DNA of 35,735 bases, from NCBI GenBank assembly GCA_945919165.1, contig CAMEIZ010000003.1, forward strand, positions 1 through 35,735. Reading direction: 5' to 3'. The position numbers and the translations under genes are program-made. Shown one piece after another: positions 19,951 to 29,670 of the stretch (its first letter is position 1; each line of letters opens with the position of its first letter). Below the pieces are notes generated by a model. That model saw nothing but the letters and a program-made list of their open reading frames with translations. It was not told the origin of the DNA and did not search any database. The stretch comes from an uncultured Traorella sp. GTDB lineage: Bacteria > Bacillota_I > Bacilli_A > Erysipelotrichales > Erysipelotrichaceae.

Positions 19951-19988
19951 CAAAAAAGTTTATGAGAAAGACTCATAAACTTTTTTTA
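19951..19988. terminator. Bidirectional terminator between padR-type gene and dapH
   Basis: AAAAAAGTTTATGAG-aaaga-CTCATAAACTTTTTTT. Confidence 0.9.
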
Positions 19989-20630
19989 TCTGAGATCTTC
20001 TACAAACCAATTATCTTTCTGATTTTGTTTAATAATTTTTGCAGGGATTCCAACTGCAACACAATATGCAGGCAAATCTTCTCTCACAACTGAATTAGCA
20101 CCTACAATGGTATGCTCCTTTATGTGTACTCCTTCCAAAATAACTGCTCCTGCTCCTATAAAACAATTATTTTCAATAACAACGTTATGTTCACTATATG
20201 GTTCTATCGTTCCAGCAATGACAGCATTTGCGCCAATATGACAACATTCTTCTATTTTTGCATTGGCACCTATTACCGCACCCATATCAATCATCGTTTT
20301 CGAACCTATTTTTGAACCGCTATTAACTACAGCTCCCATTAGTATTACTGCTTGATCATCTATCTCAACATTCTCTCGTATAATAGCTCCATATTCAATT
20401 CTGGCATTTAGATTTTTTGTATCTTTTAGTTCTAAAGCGCTATTCACACAAATTGTTTCTACAACATAATCTTCTGTTTTATAATTCTTAAGAACTTCCT
20501 TTATTTTATTCCATTCACCAACATAGACATATGAATAAGTTTCATTTATGATTTCTTTTAATTGCTCATGCATGTAAACGCGAACCAGTGTTTTTTTCTG
20601 GTTATTTTTTATTTTTTCAATTAGATTCAT
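19986..20630 (-). CDS. dapH: 2,3,4,5-tetrahydropyridine-2,6-dicarboxylate N-acetyltransferase (start MNLIEKIK at 20630)
   Basis: ALELKDTKNLNARIEYGAIIRENVEIDDQAVILMGAVVNSGSKIGSKTMIDMGAVIGANAKIEECCHIGANAVIAGTIEP matches DapH; ATGA coupling with upstream gene. Confidence 0.92.
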   Translation of the reverse strand: MNLIEKIKNNQKKTLVRVYMHEQLKEIINETYSYVYVGEWNKIKEVLKNYKTEDYVVETICVNSALELKDTKNLNARIEYGAIIRENVEIDDQAVILMGAVVNSGSKIGSKTMIDMGAVIGANAKIEECCHIGANAVIAGTIEPYSEHNVVIENNCFIGAGAVILEGVHIKEHTIVGANSVVREDLPAYCVAVGIPAKIIKQNQKDNWFVEDLR

Positions 20631-21268
20631 ATTTCCCTCACAAAATGACTTGCACATCTTATTTCAATGTCATTTTTTATTCTTACAGAACAAATTCCAC
20701 CTGGATTGAGAATATCCAGGCAACTGTCAGTTAGATCATTCACATAACAGTAATAACTGCTGGCAACATTTCCACTTCCACAAGATTTCGTAAATCCTAC
20801 TCCTTTTTCATAAGTGATTACTTCGATACATTTGCGATTGATTACTTTCACGTAATTGATATTACACATATATCGCTGACAATATATTTCAGCATTTTTC
20901 TTATCTTCTTCAAAACATATCATATGATCATTCCCAACATCTACAAAATTTCTGTATATTTTGGGAAGCTTTATGGTTAGCTTACTTATGAAGGGATCCA
21001 AACTTTCAATTTCACACTTATAGACTTCACTTCCAATTAACAGGGCATATACTCTATAATCTGGGTTTTTGTCATAAAGATCATGTGCAAAGCAATGCAG
21101 TCCATTCACACAAAGACTAGCCTTTGAACCATCAGCATTAAATACCTTCATTTGATGCGAATATAATTGTAAATATCCATCACATTCATATTCCCTGCAC
21201 ATCTTAATGACATCTATTTTTTCTTCTCCTAATATAAAGCGATTCCCATTCGCTTCATATATTTTCAT
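20627..21268 (-). CDS. Divergent, short diaminopimelate epimerase-like protein
   Basis: YEANGNRFIL, NADGSKASLCVNGLHCFA and GVGFTKSCGSGN retain both DapF cysteine positions; only 213 aa. Confidence 0.8.
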   Translation of the reverse strand: MKIYEANGNRFILGEEKIDVIKMCREYECDGYLQLYSHQMKVFNADGSKASLCVNGLHCFAHDLYDKNPDYRVYALLIGSEVYKCEIESLDPFISKLTIKLPKIYRNFVDVGNDHMICFEEDKKNAEIYCQRYMCNINYVKVINRKCIEVITYEKGVGFTKSCGSGNVASSYYCYVNDLTDSCLDILNPGGICSVRIKNDIEIRCASHFVREI

Positions 21269-22340
21269 ATTTCTTCACGAACGTTTCCAAACGATCACAT
21301 CCCTTTCTGCATTTTTCTAATTCTATGCAGCAAGACATCCGAATATGATTCTGATCATAAAAACAACTTCCAGATAAAACTCCTACGTGTTGTTCTTCTA
21401 ATAACAATTCAGCAAATCTATCACTGCTCATCCCAAATTTACCTATATGAAAATAAACATAAAACGGACCTTCATTTTCTATGACTTTCAGATTCATTTT
21501 TTTCAGTCGAGTTATTATATATTTTTTTTGTTCCTCATATTTACAATAATCAAGATCAAGCGATTTACATGCTGCCTTTTGTACAAATAATGGAAGACTG
21601 CTTTGAATTAACTGATGAATCTTGATCATTTCCTGAATGATTTTTTGCTCTGCACAGACATAGCCTACTCGAAATCCACTCATTTTTCTTTTTTTTGAAA
21701 AACTGTTTATAGAAATGATCTGGTCATGAATACTGAAATGATAAAGCGATTCAAAATTATTCATTTCATAATATGTGGCATCCCATATACAATAAAGATT
21801 ATTTTCAAGTATAAGTTTTTGAAGATTCTTAATTGATTTTTTATTTAAAACTGTTCCTGTTGGATTATGAGGATGATTAATGAGAATTGCTTTCGTGTTT
21901 TCTTTTATTTTAATTTTTTCAATTGAAATTTGATAATTTTCATCTAATTCAAATGTTTGTATATCACATTTTAACAAAGTTAAAAGTGATAAATAGGATG
22001 GATAACACGGCAATGGCACCAAAACTCCATCCTTTTCATTCAAGAGTGTCATACATGTTTCGAACAGTCCCTGTGTAGCCCCGCTCGTAATCAGAATCTC
22101 ATCAGCAGCATAATATATTTCTTTCTCTGACAATTGTTTTCTAAGCTCATACCAGCCCTGGTTTTCACAATAATGAGTATCATTTTTCTTTAAAGAATTT
22201 ACTGCTTCATCAATTATTTCATCGTCTGCCTGATCAAAAGGATCGCCTATTGTAAAGTCGATCCTATCTTTATATTGGTTCATTTTGTCATGAAATTGAC
22301 GAATCTTGCTTGCATGAATTTTACTTAACTCTTTGTTCAT
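21255..22340 (-). CDS. Class I/II PLP-dependent aminotransferase (PatA/DapL-type candidate)
   Basis: LITSGATQGLFETCMTLLNEKDGVLVPLPCYPSY, INHPHNPTGTVL, INSFSKKRKMSGFRVGYV. Confidence 0.9.
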   Translation of the reverse strand: MNKELSKIHASKIRQFHDKMNQYKDRIDFTIGDPFDQADDEIIDEAVNSLKKNDTHYCENQGWYELRKQLSEKEIYYAADEILITSGATQGLFETCMTLLNEKDGVLVPLPCYPSYLSLLTLLKCDIQTFELDENYQISIEKIKIKENTKAILINHPHNPTGTVLNKKSIKNLQKLILENNLYCIWDATYYEMNNFESLYHFSIHDQIISINSFSKKRKMSGFRVGYVCAEQKIIQEMIKIHQLIQSSLPLFVQKAACKSLDLDYCKYEEQKKYIITRLKKMNLKVIENEGPFYVYFHIGKFGMSSDRFAELLLEEQHVGVLSGSCFYDQNHIRMSCCIELEKCRKGCDRLETFVKKYENI

Positions 22341-22359
22341 GTTAAAGCTTATGCTTCAA

Positions 22360-22890
22360 TTACTCACATAATTCAAAATGCAGATGATCATTTTTCACTT
22401 TTGGCTGAAGCTTCATAGCCAAGTATTCCTTCATTTCATTCTGATTCATAATAATTGGTGTACGATCATGAATTTTTTTCATCTGATTTTCTGAATTACC
22501 TGTCAGAATCACAAATTCATGTTTTTCATTATAGATAGCAGCTAAATAAATAACAGGTTCATTTTCATGTGTAATGTATATTTTTTTCTTATTTTTCCAT
22601 TCAAAAAAACCATTCGCAACAACAACACACCTATTTTCTTTTATCTTTTTGTATGTTATTCGTTCATTTATTGTTTCATGACGAGCATTGATTAAAAGAG
22701 ATTTTCCTTCTATCCCCCATCTCATGACATCTACATCAATCTGATTGTTTTTATTTATTAAAACGATTGCATTTTGAGTTGGATAAATTTCATTTTGGGC
22801 ATAATCAAAAATACTGAGCATTTCTAATCGTTCTTTGATTTTCATTGTAATTTCATTGTAGTTAAGATCAACAAAATATCGGCCGCACAT
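22360..22890 (-). CDS. SOS response-associated peptidase (SRAP/YedK/HMCES family), compact
   Basis: MCGRYF with Cys2, NARHETI, VVANGFFEWK, IHDRTPIIM. Confidence 0.92.
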   Translation of the reverse strand: MCGRYFVDLNYNEITMKIKERLEMLSIFDYAQNEIYPTQNAIVLINKNNQIDVDVMRWGIEGKSLLINARHETINERITYKKIKENRCVVVANGFFEWKNKKKIYITHENEPVIYLAAIYNEKHEFVILTGNSENQMKKIHDRTPIIMNQNEMKEYLAMKLQPKVKNDHLHFELCE

Positions 22891-22892
22891 AC

Positions 22893-23153
22893 TTACTCCT
22901 TGATTCCATATTCTTTCAGCATTCTTAATACCAGATTATTGGTTACTTTATTGGCACTGAGTTCACGATATCGATATTGTTTGGTCATTTGATTTTCTTG
23001 CATCCATTGAATTTGTTCACTGATTTTTTTTTGATTTTCAATCAAATTAAAATAAAAATCTTCAAATTGAGATAATCTTTTACATGCCTCATCAAAATCT
23101 TTTACAAGTATTTTTTCTTCTTTTTTTATAGTTAACCGTTCCATAGTATTCAC
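22893..23153 (-). CDS. Hypothetical small protein, about 83-86 aa
   Basis: ORF with aaaaaaggtg RBS, directly upstream of the SRAP gene with 2-nt spacing; family not recognised. Confidence 0.65.
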   Translation of the reverse strand: MNTMERLTIKKEEKILVKDFDEACKRLSQFEDFYFNLIENQKKISEQIQWMQENQMTKQYRYRELSANKVTNNLVLRMLKEYGIKE

Positions 23154-23171
23154 CTTTTTTATTATATCACA

Positions 23172-25098
23172 ATAGAGTAGAAGGAGAATAAATTTATTCC
23201 CGCTCCTCTCATTGCACCGTACGTACGGCTCTCGTATACGACGCTACATTTATATGTTGATTTACGACTATCTTAGATAGTACTCAAGGGGATTGACCAA
23301 ACCTGGTCTTTCCTCTTTTCTTATGGCTAGTATATCGGCGTTAAGTAAGAAGTTCACAACATTACCGTTGGCTCGTTTGTACCACCCTAATCTTGAATTC
23401 GCAACTGAATATATCTGTTCATCACTAAATTGATAGGGTAATATTTCGTTTAGTCTTTGTAGATTCTTGTAAATTCTTAATGGCTTTTTCCATTGTTTAA
23501 TAAGAATCACTCTGATTTTATGTCTTAGCCATTGTCCAAACTCATCCATAAACACTTTCATTCTTCCTATCCTAAAGTAATTTATCCAACCTTTTACGAT
23601 TTGGTTTATTCTAGTGAATGTGATTGAGTTAGGACGAGCCACGTATATCCTACGAACGAGTTCCTTGCGGCATTTATTATACAAACTCATCTTACTTTTA
23701 CTAGAGGGTTTGCATTCCCACTTGGGCCCTGTCTTCAAATATGTAAATCCTAGAAAATTACTGTTCGTCGGTCTCACTACTTTTGTCTTAGTAGCACTGA
23801 CTTTCAGGAATAATTTTCTTTCTAGCCATGATGTGACTGACTTCATGACTCGATTTGCACTCATTTCGCTTTTGACGAAGATATTACTATCATCCGCATA
23901 TCTTACAAAGCATAATCCTCTTTCTTCCAATTCCTTATCAAACTTATCCAAGTAGATATTTGATAGAATTGGACTTAACGGGCCCCCTTGAGGCATACCG
24001 ACTGTCGATGGCTTGATTAGTCCATCTTCCATGATTCCTGCCTGTAGAAATTTACGAATCAAGTGCAACGTTGTTGAGTCGTTCACATTCTCTCTAAGAA
24101 TTGAAATTAATTTATCGTGATTGACTGTATCAAAGTACGCTTCTATATCTAAATCAATGACCCATTCATATCCTTCATTCAAATAGTCAAGAGTTCTCAT
24201 CATCGCATCATGTGCACTCCTGTTCGGTCTAAAGCCGAAACTGTTATCACTAAATTTACTATCATAAATTCTCGTTAATACTTGTGCTAGTGCTTGTTGG
24301 ATAACTCTATCCACGACTGTCGGTATCCCTAGTGGTCTTTTCTTTCCATTTGGTTTAGGAATATATACTCTTCTCACAGGTTGAGGCTTATACTTCTTTT
24401 CCATTATAGAACTCTTGATTGATTCCTTATTTTCTTCAAAGTATTTGTCAATTTCATCTACTGTCATCTTATCGACTCCAGGCACACCTGAATTACTCTT
24501 GACTCTTTTGATAGCCTCTTTTAGATTTTCATCACTTAGAATTACTTCTATTAATTTCATGTCGTTGTTTCTCCTTTCCTTTTGTAGATATATTTGGAAA
24601 CATCTCCTCTACTTTCATTCCCATGGGATTACGATTCCCAATCCTGGAATTATCCTCGATTTCGGATTATCCAAACATTGCGCATGGTGAAGTAACACCA
24701 TATAAACATTAGGTCCTTCGATATGGTGAGTATCTACTACGACCTCAGCTGACTTCCCTTAGTTAACCTTTTTCGACCGTTGGTACCATTACTGTTTTTA
24801 AAGTTTATTGGATTTCATCGTCTAAGGGATCTCCCGGGGTGATTCACGAATCCTACTTCTTTCACAACGTCTTGATTTACTGTCTTGGTTTTACGTTTAC
24901 CTTTTGGACTTCAAGCTGTTATGCGCTCTTATCCACCATTTAGCCTTATATCAAGTTTCTGTTCGTACGCTCGAAAGAATCGCTACTCCACTTCCTCCAT
25001 CCCAACATTACTGTTTTCGACTTGTGGTTCACTATACTTGGCGGTAACTACCTGTAGTTGGTTTATCTCCAACTGAATTAGCGCCATGCCCGGCACAC
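23172..25098 (-). mobile_element. Group II intron (class C-like) inserted after guaB terminator
   Basis: Minus-strand 5' end GTGTGCCGGGC follows the guaB terminator T-tract; internal RT/maturase; 3' end has domain V/VI-like GAGAGCCGTACGTACGGTGCAATGAGAGGAGCGGGAATAAATTTATTC...CTACTCTATT. Ends are +/-2 nt. Confidence 0.88.
23268..24560 (-). CDS. ltrA: Group II intron reverse transcriptase/maturase (class C-like, no HNH endonuclease)
   Basis: [75 protein letters not shown], maturase domain IKGW-like [11 protein letters not shown]. Confidence 0.97.
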   Translation of the reverse strand: MKLIEVILSDENLKEAIKRVKSNSGVPGVDKMTVDEIDKYFEENKESIKSSIMEKKYKPQPVRRVYIPKPNGKKRPLGIPTVVDRVIQQALAQVLTRIYDSKFSDNSFGFRPNRSAHDAMMRTLDYLNEGYEWVIDLDIEAYFDTVNHDKLISILRENVNDSTTLHLIRKFLQAGIMEDGLIKPSTVGMPQGGPLSPILSNIYLDKFDKELEERGLCFVRYADDSNIFVKSEMSANRVMKSVTSWLERKLFLKVSATKTKVVRPTNSNFLGFTYLKTGPKWECKPSSKSKMSLYNKCRKELVRRIYVARPNSITFTRINQIVKGWINYFRIGRMKVFMDEFGQWLRHKIRVILIKQWKKPLRIYKNLQRLNEILPYQFSDEQIYSVANSRLGWYKRANGNVVNFLLNADILAIRKEERPGLVNPLEYYLR

Positions 25099-25103
25099 AT
25101 AAG

Positions 25104-25132
25104 AAAAGATGTATTCGAATGAACACATCTTT
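25104..25132 (-). terminator. Intrinsic terminator of guaB; target of the first intron
   Basis: Minus strand AAAGATGTGTTCATTCGAATACATCTTTTCTTAT directly before intron GTGTG. Confidence 0.85.
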
Positions 25133-25139
25133 CTAGTCA

Positions 25140-26636
25140 TTATTTAAAATCATCTTTTAAAACAACATCGTGTGCACTGCCTTCCTGAATAGAAACATTA
25201 GAAACCAGTGTTAAACGAGCTGTTTGATAGAAATGTTTGATATTTGTTGAACCACAGTTGCACATAGTTGATTTGATCTTATGCAGAGTAATGGATACAC
25301 CATCATCTAACTTACCGGCATAAGGAACATAAGAATCAACACCTTCTTCAAAAGTTAATTCTTTCTTTCCGCCCAAATCATAACGTGCCCAGTTTCTTGC
25401 ACGATTGCTTCCTTCACCCCAGTACTCTTTCATATAACCTTTGCTTGTCTTTACTTTCGCTGTAGGTGATTCATCAAATCTTGCGAAATATCTTCCCAAC
25501 ATAACGAAGTCAGCACCCATTGCTAATGCTAGTGTTATGTGATAATCATGAACGATACCGCCATCCGAACATATTGGAATATAGATTCCTGTTTCTTCAA
25601 AATATTCGTCTCTGGCTTTCGCAACATCCATTACTGCACTCGCCTGGCCGCGTCCGATACCTTTTGCTTCACGTGTAATGCAGATACTTCCGCCACCAAT
25701 ACCGATCTTGATAAAATCTGCTCCTGCTTCTGCCAAATATCTAAAACCATCACCATCAACAACATTACCGGCACCTATTTTTAAGCTATCTCCATATGTC
25801 TGACGTACCCACTTTATTGTATCATATTGCCATTCAGAAAATCCTTCACTGGAATCAATGCAGACAACATCTACACCAGCTTCTACTAAAGCCGGAATTC
25901 TTTCAGCATAATCTCTTGAGTTGATACCAGCTCCTACAATATAGCGTTTTTCATTGTCTAGAAGTGCATCAGCATTTTCTTTATCACTTGAATAATCTTT
26001 TCTGAAAACCATATGTTTCAAATGTTGATTTTCATCAACGATTGGTAAAGAATTGAGTTTCTTTTCCCATATCAAATCATTGGCTTCTTTTAATGTCATG
26101 CCATCATGTCCTAAAACTAGATCTTCATATTTTGTCATAAATTCTTTGACTTTTTTATCCATTGAATCTCTTGATGTACGATAATCACGACTTGTTACAA
26201 TACCAAGTAATTTACCATTAGCTGTACCATCTTCCGTAACTGCCATAGTTGAGTGTCCTGTCTTTTCTAAAAGAGCAAGCACTTCTGCCAGTGTTGTTTC
26301 CGGAGTGATATTGGAATCACTTACTACAAAACCGGCTTTATAATTCTTTACTTTACGCACCATTTCAGCTTGTTCTTCAATGGTCTGTGATCCATAAATG
26401 AATGCACAGCCACCTTTTTTGGCTAAAGCGACAGCCATTTTGTCATCTGAAACAGATTGCATAATTGCACTGACCATTGGAATATTCAAGCTCAATGCTG
26501 GTTCTTCACCTTTTTTAAACTTTACAAGCGGTGTCTTTAAGCTTACATTAGCGACAACACAGTCTTTTGTTGTCAGATTTGGCAACAATAGATATTCACC
26601 GAATGTATGTGATAATTCATCAATCACCTTTGCCAT
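25140..26636 (-). CDS. guaB: IMP dehydrogenase (ORF opens at 26729; likely ATG at 26636)
   Basis: [32 protein letters not shown] domains, [50 protein letters not shown]. Confidence 0.96.
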   Translation of the reverse strand: MAKVIDELSHTFGEYLLLPNLTTKDCVVANVSLKTPLVKFKKGEEPALSLNIPMVSAIMQSVSDDKMAVALAKKGGCAFIYGSQTIEEQAEMVRKVKNYKAGFVVSDSNITPETTLAEVLALLEKTGHSTMAVTEDGTANGKLLGIVTSRDYRTSRDSMDKKVKEFMTKYEDLVLGHDGMTLKEANDLIWEKKLNSLPIVDENQHLKHMVFRKDYSSDKENADALLDNEKRYIVGAGINSRDYAERIPALVEAGVDVVCIDSSEGFSEWQYDTIKWVRQTYGDSLKIGAGNVVDGDGFRYLAEAGADFIKIGIGGGSICITREAKGIGRGQASAVMDVAKARDEYFEETGIYIPICSDGGIVHDYHITLALAMGADFVMLGRYFARFDESPTAKVKTSKGYMKEYWGEGSNRARNWARYDLGGKKELTFEEGVDSYVPYAGKLDDGVSITLHKIKSTMCNCGSTNIKHFYQTARLTLVSNVSIQEGSAHDVVLKDDFK

Positions 26637-26774
26637 AGTTTGTACCTCTTTTCTTTTTATTTTAGTTAAAATACCATAAATTCTTATAAAAATCAATGAT
26701 TTACTAACAGAAAAAAAATAATGCCACAAATTGTGATTTATTCGAATTATAAAGCTTATTATCTTTTATAAAAA

Positions 26775-26800
26775 GAAACTGCTTATGCAGTTTTAATTAT
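26775..26800 (-). terminator. Intrinsic terminator after small membrane protein gene
   Basis: Minus strand AAAACTGCATAAGCAGTTTCTTTTTAT. Confidence 0.7.
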
Positions 26801-27026
26801 GATCATTTTTTGGTTTTGGATGATCTGGATTCATCCATGCAGAATAACTATTAAAGCGTACAAAGAAATAGATTCCGATAATCACAATCATCAGAGATAT
26901 GAAAATTTCGCCAACATTTTTTTCTGGAATATCATAAATCAATATTTTTCCTAATCCAATCGGAATTGACAGAAGTAACAAATAAGTCCATTTATTCGTA
27001 ACAATTATCCAAGGTTTCTTTTTCAT
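26793..27026 (-). CDS. Small two-TM membrane protein, hypothetical
   Basis: 77 aa, WTYLLLLSIPIGLGKILIY and IFISLMIVIIGIYFFVRF hydrophobic segments; RBS aaaggagaac. Confidence 0.7.
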   Translation of the reverse strand: MKKKPWIIVTNKWTYLLLLSIPIGLGKILIYDIPEKNVGEIFISLMIVIIGIYFFVRFNSYSAWMNPDHPKPKNDHN

Positions 27027-27117
27027 ATTGTTCTCCTTTTTTATCTATTACCATAATATCACATTGTGAAGAATGTACAAATATTCTTACTGAAATGTCA
27101 TTTCTCTTAATCAGGCA

Positions 27118-28971
27118 ATCGAGTAGGGCTAATTTAATAGCCCTCTCACACCACCACATCATGCCGATCGGCAATGGGCGGTTCAATTAAACCTTTCTAA
27201 ATATATTTTAAAGTATGTTGTTTTAGATAGTAATCCAAAGGCGAAACTAGACCTGCAAGGACTAGTTTTTCTTTTGAGATTGCTCTTACTACTACAGTTT
27301 TAGTAACTACCCAATAATATCTATCTCCACAATATGAAGTTTGTCTTGCTAAAACTATGTTGACTCCCAACTTTTGTAAAGCCCATTGGCGTTTAGATGG
27401 TACCTTCCATTGTTTCCATAGAACTATTCTGAGTCTAGTTCTAATATGTGAATCAATTCTAGATAGCACTGTTTTCATGTTTGAAATCGCGAAGTAATTT
27501 ACCCAACCTCTTATAACTTCATTCAGTTTCTTGATTCTTGTTCTAAAATCAATTGATAGACTTCTTGAAGTTATCTTTTTGAGATTTCTTTTAAACTTGG
27601 CCACCGAGTCTTCGTGAGGTATACATCCGTACTGTCCTGTATTCCTGTCTTGATAGAAACCAAAACCTAAATATTTAAGATTATCTGGTCTAGCTATTTT
27701 TGTCTTTGTGGCATTTACTTTAAGTCCTAGTTTCTTTTCAATCCATTTGGTAATAGACTCCATTACTCTTTTTGCACTTGCTTCTGATTTTACCAGGATA
27801 ACGCAATCATCTGCATATCTTGTAAAATGTAGATTCCTCGCTTCTAGTTCTTTATCTAGAATATTTAGATAAATATTTGATAGTAAAGGCGAAAGATTAC
27901 CTCCTTGCGGAGTTCCAAGAGTAGACTTTTCGTATTTGCCATTTACCATGACTCCGGCTTTTAGATATTTGAAGATTAGCGATTCTGTGTCACCATCGTT
28001 AATGATTTCATGAACGTAGGACATTAATTTATCGTGTGGTACATTATCAAATAATTTTTCTAAGTCAATATCCACGATATATGTAAATCCATCATTCATA
28101 TATTCAAGAACTTTGGTGATTGCCATTTCACAGCTTCTATTTGGTCTAAAGCCATAGGAATAGTTTGAGAAGTATTCCTCACATATTGGTGATAGTACTT
28201 GTACCATTGCCTGTTGGATTACTCTATCCATAACCGTAGGTATACCTAGGTTACGTTTTGTCCCGTTAGATTTTGGTATTTGTACTCTTCTTACAGGTAA
28301 AGGATAATATTTTCTTTCCTGTATTTTTGATTTGATTTCTATCCAATTTTCTTTGATGTAATCACTTAATTCATCAAGTGTTACTTCATCAACACCATAT
28401 GTTCCTTTATTGGCTTTTACACTTTTAAAGGCTTTATTCATATTGTCATTAGATAAGATATCTTCAAGTAGTTTTGACATACCTTGTGCTTTACTCCTTT
28501 CACTTCTTTTCTAAGCTAGATTTTAAGTTATAGGCCTTGGTTCTAGATACGCTAGTTCTGTACCTTGTCAAACATACTTAGAAAATTTTCATTCATTTGT
28601 TTTGCACGATTTAATTGTTTGTCCCTTCATTAATTGCTTAACTACTATGGATGCTGCTGACTTCTTATGATTCGTTGTTACTAGAATCTCTTCTTCATAA
28701 GACCTCACGGGATAAGTTATACATCTTTCCTTGTTTACTCTTAAGATTTACGGTTTAGGGTTACGATTGCCTATTTGGATTTTGTTGTCTATGGCCAACT
28801 TGTCCGCCTAAATCGCCTTTATATCTTATTTCTGTTCGTAGAGCCACAATTTCGCTATCCCTTCTTCTCTCCTAAATGTCATCATTTAAAACTTGGGAGT
28901 CGCTTTCTAGTTCACCGGCAACAGGTGCCTATTGGGACTTTCACCCTAGATGCATGACATGCCCGTCATAC
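27118..28971 (-). mobile_element. Second group II intron (class C-like) inserted after rubrerythrin terminator
   Basis: Minus-strand 5' end GTATGACGGGCATGTCATGCATCTAGGGTGAAAGTCCC follows the terminator T-tract; 3' end GAACCGCCCATTGCCGATCGGCATGATGTGGTGGTGTGAGAGGGCTATTAAATTAGCCCTACTCGATT. Ends are +/-2 nt. Confidence 0.88.
27197..28480 (-). CDS. ltrA: Group II intron reverse transcriptase/maturase (class C-like, no HNH endonuclease)
   Basis: RNLGIPTVMDRVIQQAMVQVL, SYGFRPNRSCEMA, GTPQGGNLSPLLSNIYLNILDKELEARNLHFTRYADDCVIL, VIRGWVNYFAIS. Confidence 0.97.
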   Translation of the reverse strand: MSKLLEDILSNDNMNKAFKSVKANKGTYGVDEVTLDELSDYIKENWIEIKSKIQERKYYPLPVRRVQIPKSNGTKRNLGIPTVMDRVIQQAMVQVLSPICEEYFSNYSYGFRPNRSCEMAITKVLEYMNDGFTYIVDIDLEKLFDNVPHDKLMSYVHEIINDGDTESLIFKYLKAGVMVNGKYEKSTLGTPQGGNLSPLLSNIYLNILDKELEARNLHFTRYADDCVILVKSEASAKRVMESITKWIEKKLGLKVNATKTKIARPDNLKYLGFGFYQDRNTGQYGCIPHEDSVAKFKRNLKKITSRSLSIDFRTRIKKLNEVIRGWVNYFAISNMKTVLSRIDSHIRTRLRIVLWKQWKVPSKRQWALQKLGVNIVLARQTSYCGDRYYWVVTKTVVVRAISKEKLVLAGLVSPLDYYLKQHTLKYI

Positions 28972-28973
28972 TA

Positions 28974-28998
28974 AAAAAAGGCAGATTTCTCTGCCTTG
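28974..28998 (-). terminator. Intrinsic terminator of the rubrerythrin gene; target of the second intron
   Basis: Minus strand AAGGCAGAGAAATCTGCCTTTTTTTA directly before intron GTATG. Confidence 0.9.
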
Positions 28999-29002
28999 AA
29001 TC

Positions 29003-29542
29003 TTAGTAGTTATTGCTTGCTTTTGCGAAGACTGCCTGAGGATATCCACATACCGGACAAACACCTGGAGCAGCTTCGTTTTCAACACGGTAACCGCAGA
29101 TTCCACACTGCCATACTACTTTTTCATCTTTCTTAAATACTTTCGCATTTTCAACATTTGATAATAAAGCTAAGTATCTTTCTTCGTGAGCCTTTTCAAT
29201 TTTTGCTACAGCATCAAACTGGAAAGCCAATTTGTTAAATCCTTCTTCTTTTGCTTCTTTAGCAAACTGTGCATACATATCCGTCCATTCATAGTTTTCA
29301 CCTGCTGCAGCATCTTTTAAGTTTTCTGCAGTTTCAGGAATTGCATTGTCATGTAAAGCTTTGAACCATAATTTTGCATGTTCTTGTTCATTTCTTGCTG
29401 TTTCCAAGAATAATTCAGCAATTTGATTCAATCCCTGTTCTTTTGCTTTTTCAGCATAATAAGTGTATTTATTTCTAGCCTGAGATTCTCCTGCAAAAGC
29501 AGCCATTAAATTTTTTTCTGTTTTAGATCCTTTTAATTCCAT
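29003..29542 (-). CDS. Rubrerythrin
   Basis: Diiron domain [22 protein letters not shown]...[17 protein letters not shown] and C-terminal rubredoxin-like [24 protein letters not shown]. Confidence 0.97.
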   Translation of the reverse strand: MELKGSKTEKNLMAAFAGESQARNKYTYYAEKAKEQGLNQIAELFLETARNEQEHAKLWFKALHDNAIPETAENLKDAAAGENYEWTDMYAQFAKEAKEEGFNKLAFQFDAVAKIEKAHEERYLALLSNVENAKVFKKDEKVVWQCGICGYRVENEAAPGVCPVCGYPQAVFAKASNNY

Positions 29543-29580
29543 GATTATTTCCTTTCCGGCTTCCGCCCAAATCTGGTTTC

Positions 29581-29609
29581 AGTATAATCTTTTTCTGAAA
29601 ATTTGTCAA
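29581..29609 (-). promoter_or_regulatory. Sigma-A promoter of rubrerythrin
   Basis: Minus strand TTGACA-17 bp-TATACT. Confidence 0.75.
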
Positions 29610-29670
29610 TCTTTTATTTCCCTAATAAACAAAATAATCTTTTAATATTGAATCATAATAAGAATAATTC

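Noticed and set aside
26992-27186. 64-aa minus-strand ORF overlapping the second intron 3' end
   Set aside because: It reads through the intron domain V/VI RNA into the spacer and overlaps the start of the 77-aa gene; no convincing RBS or protein-like composition.
23172-28971. The two RT-carrying regions considered as a composite transposon or retron/DGR
   Set aside because: No msr/msd, variable repeat or transposase seen. Both have group II intron ends and maturase domains, and their sequences are not near-identical.
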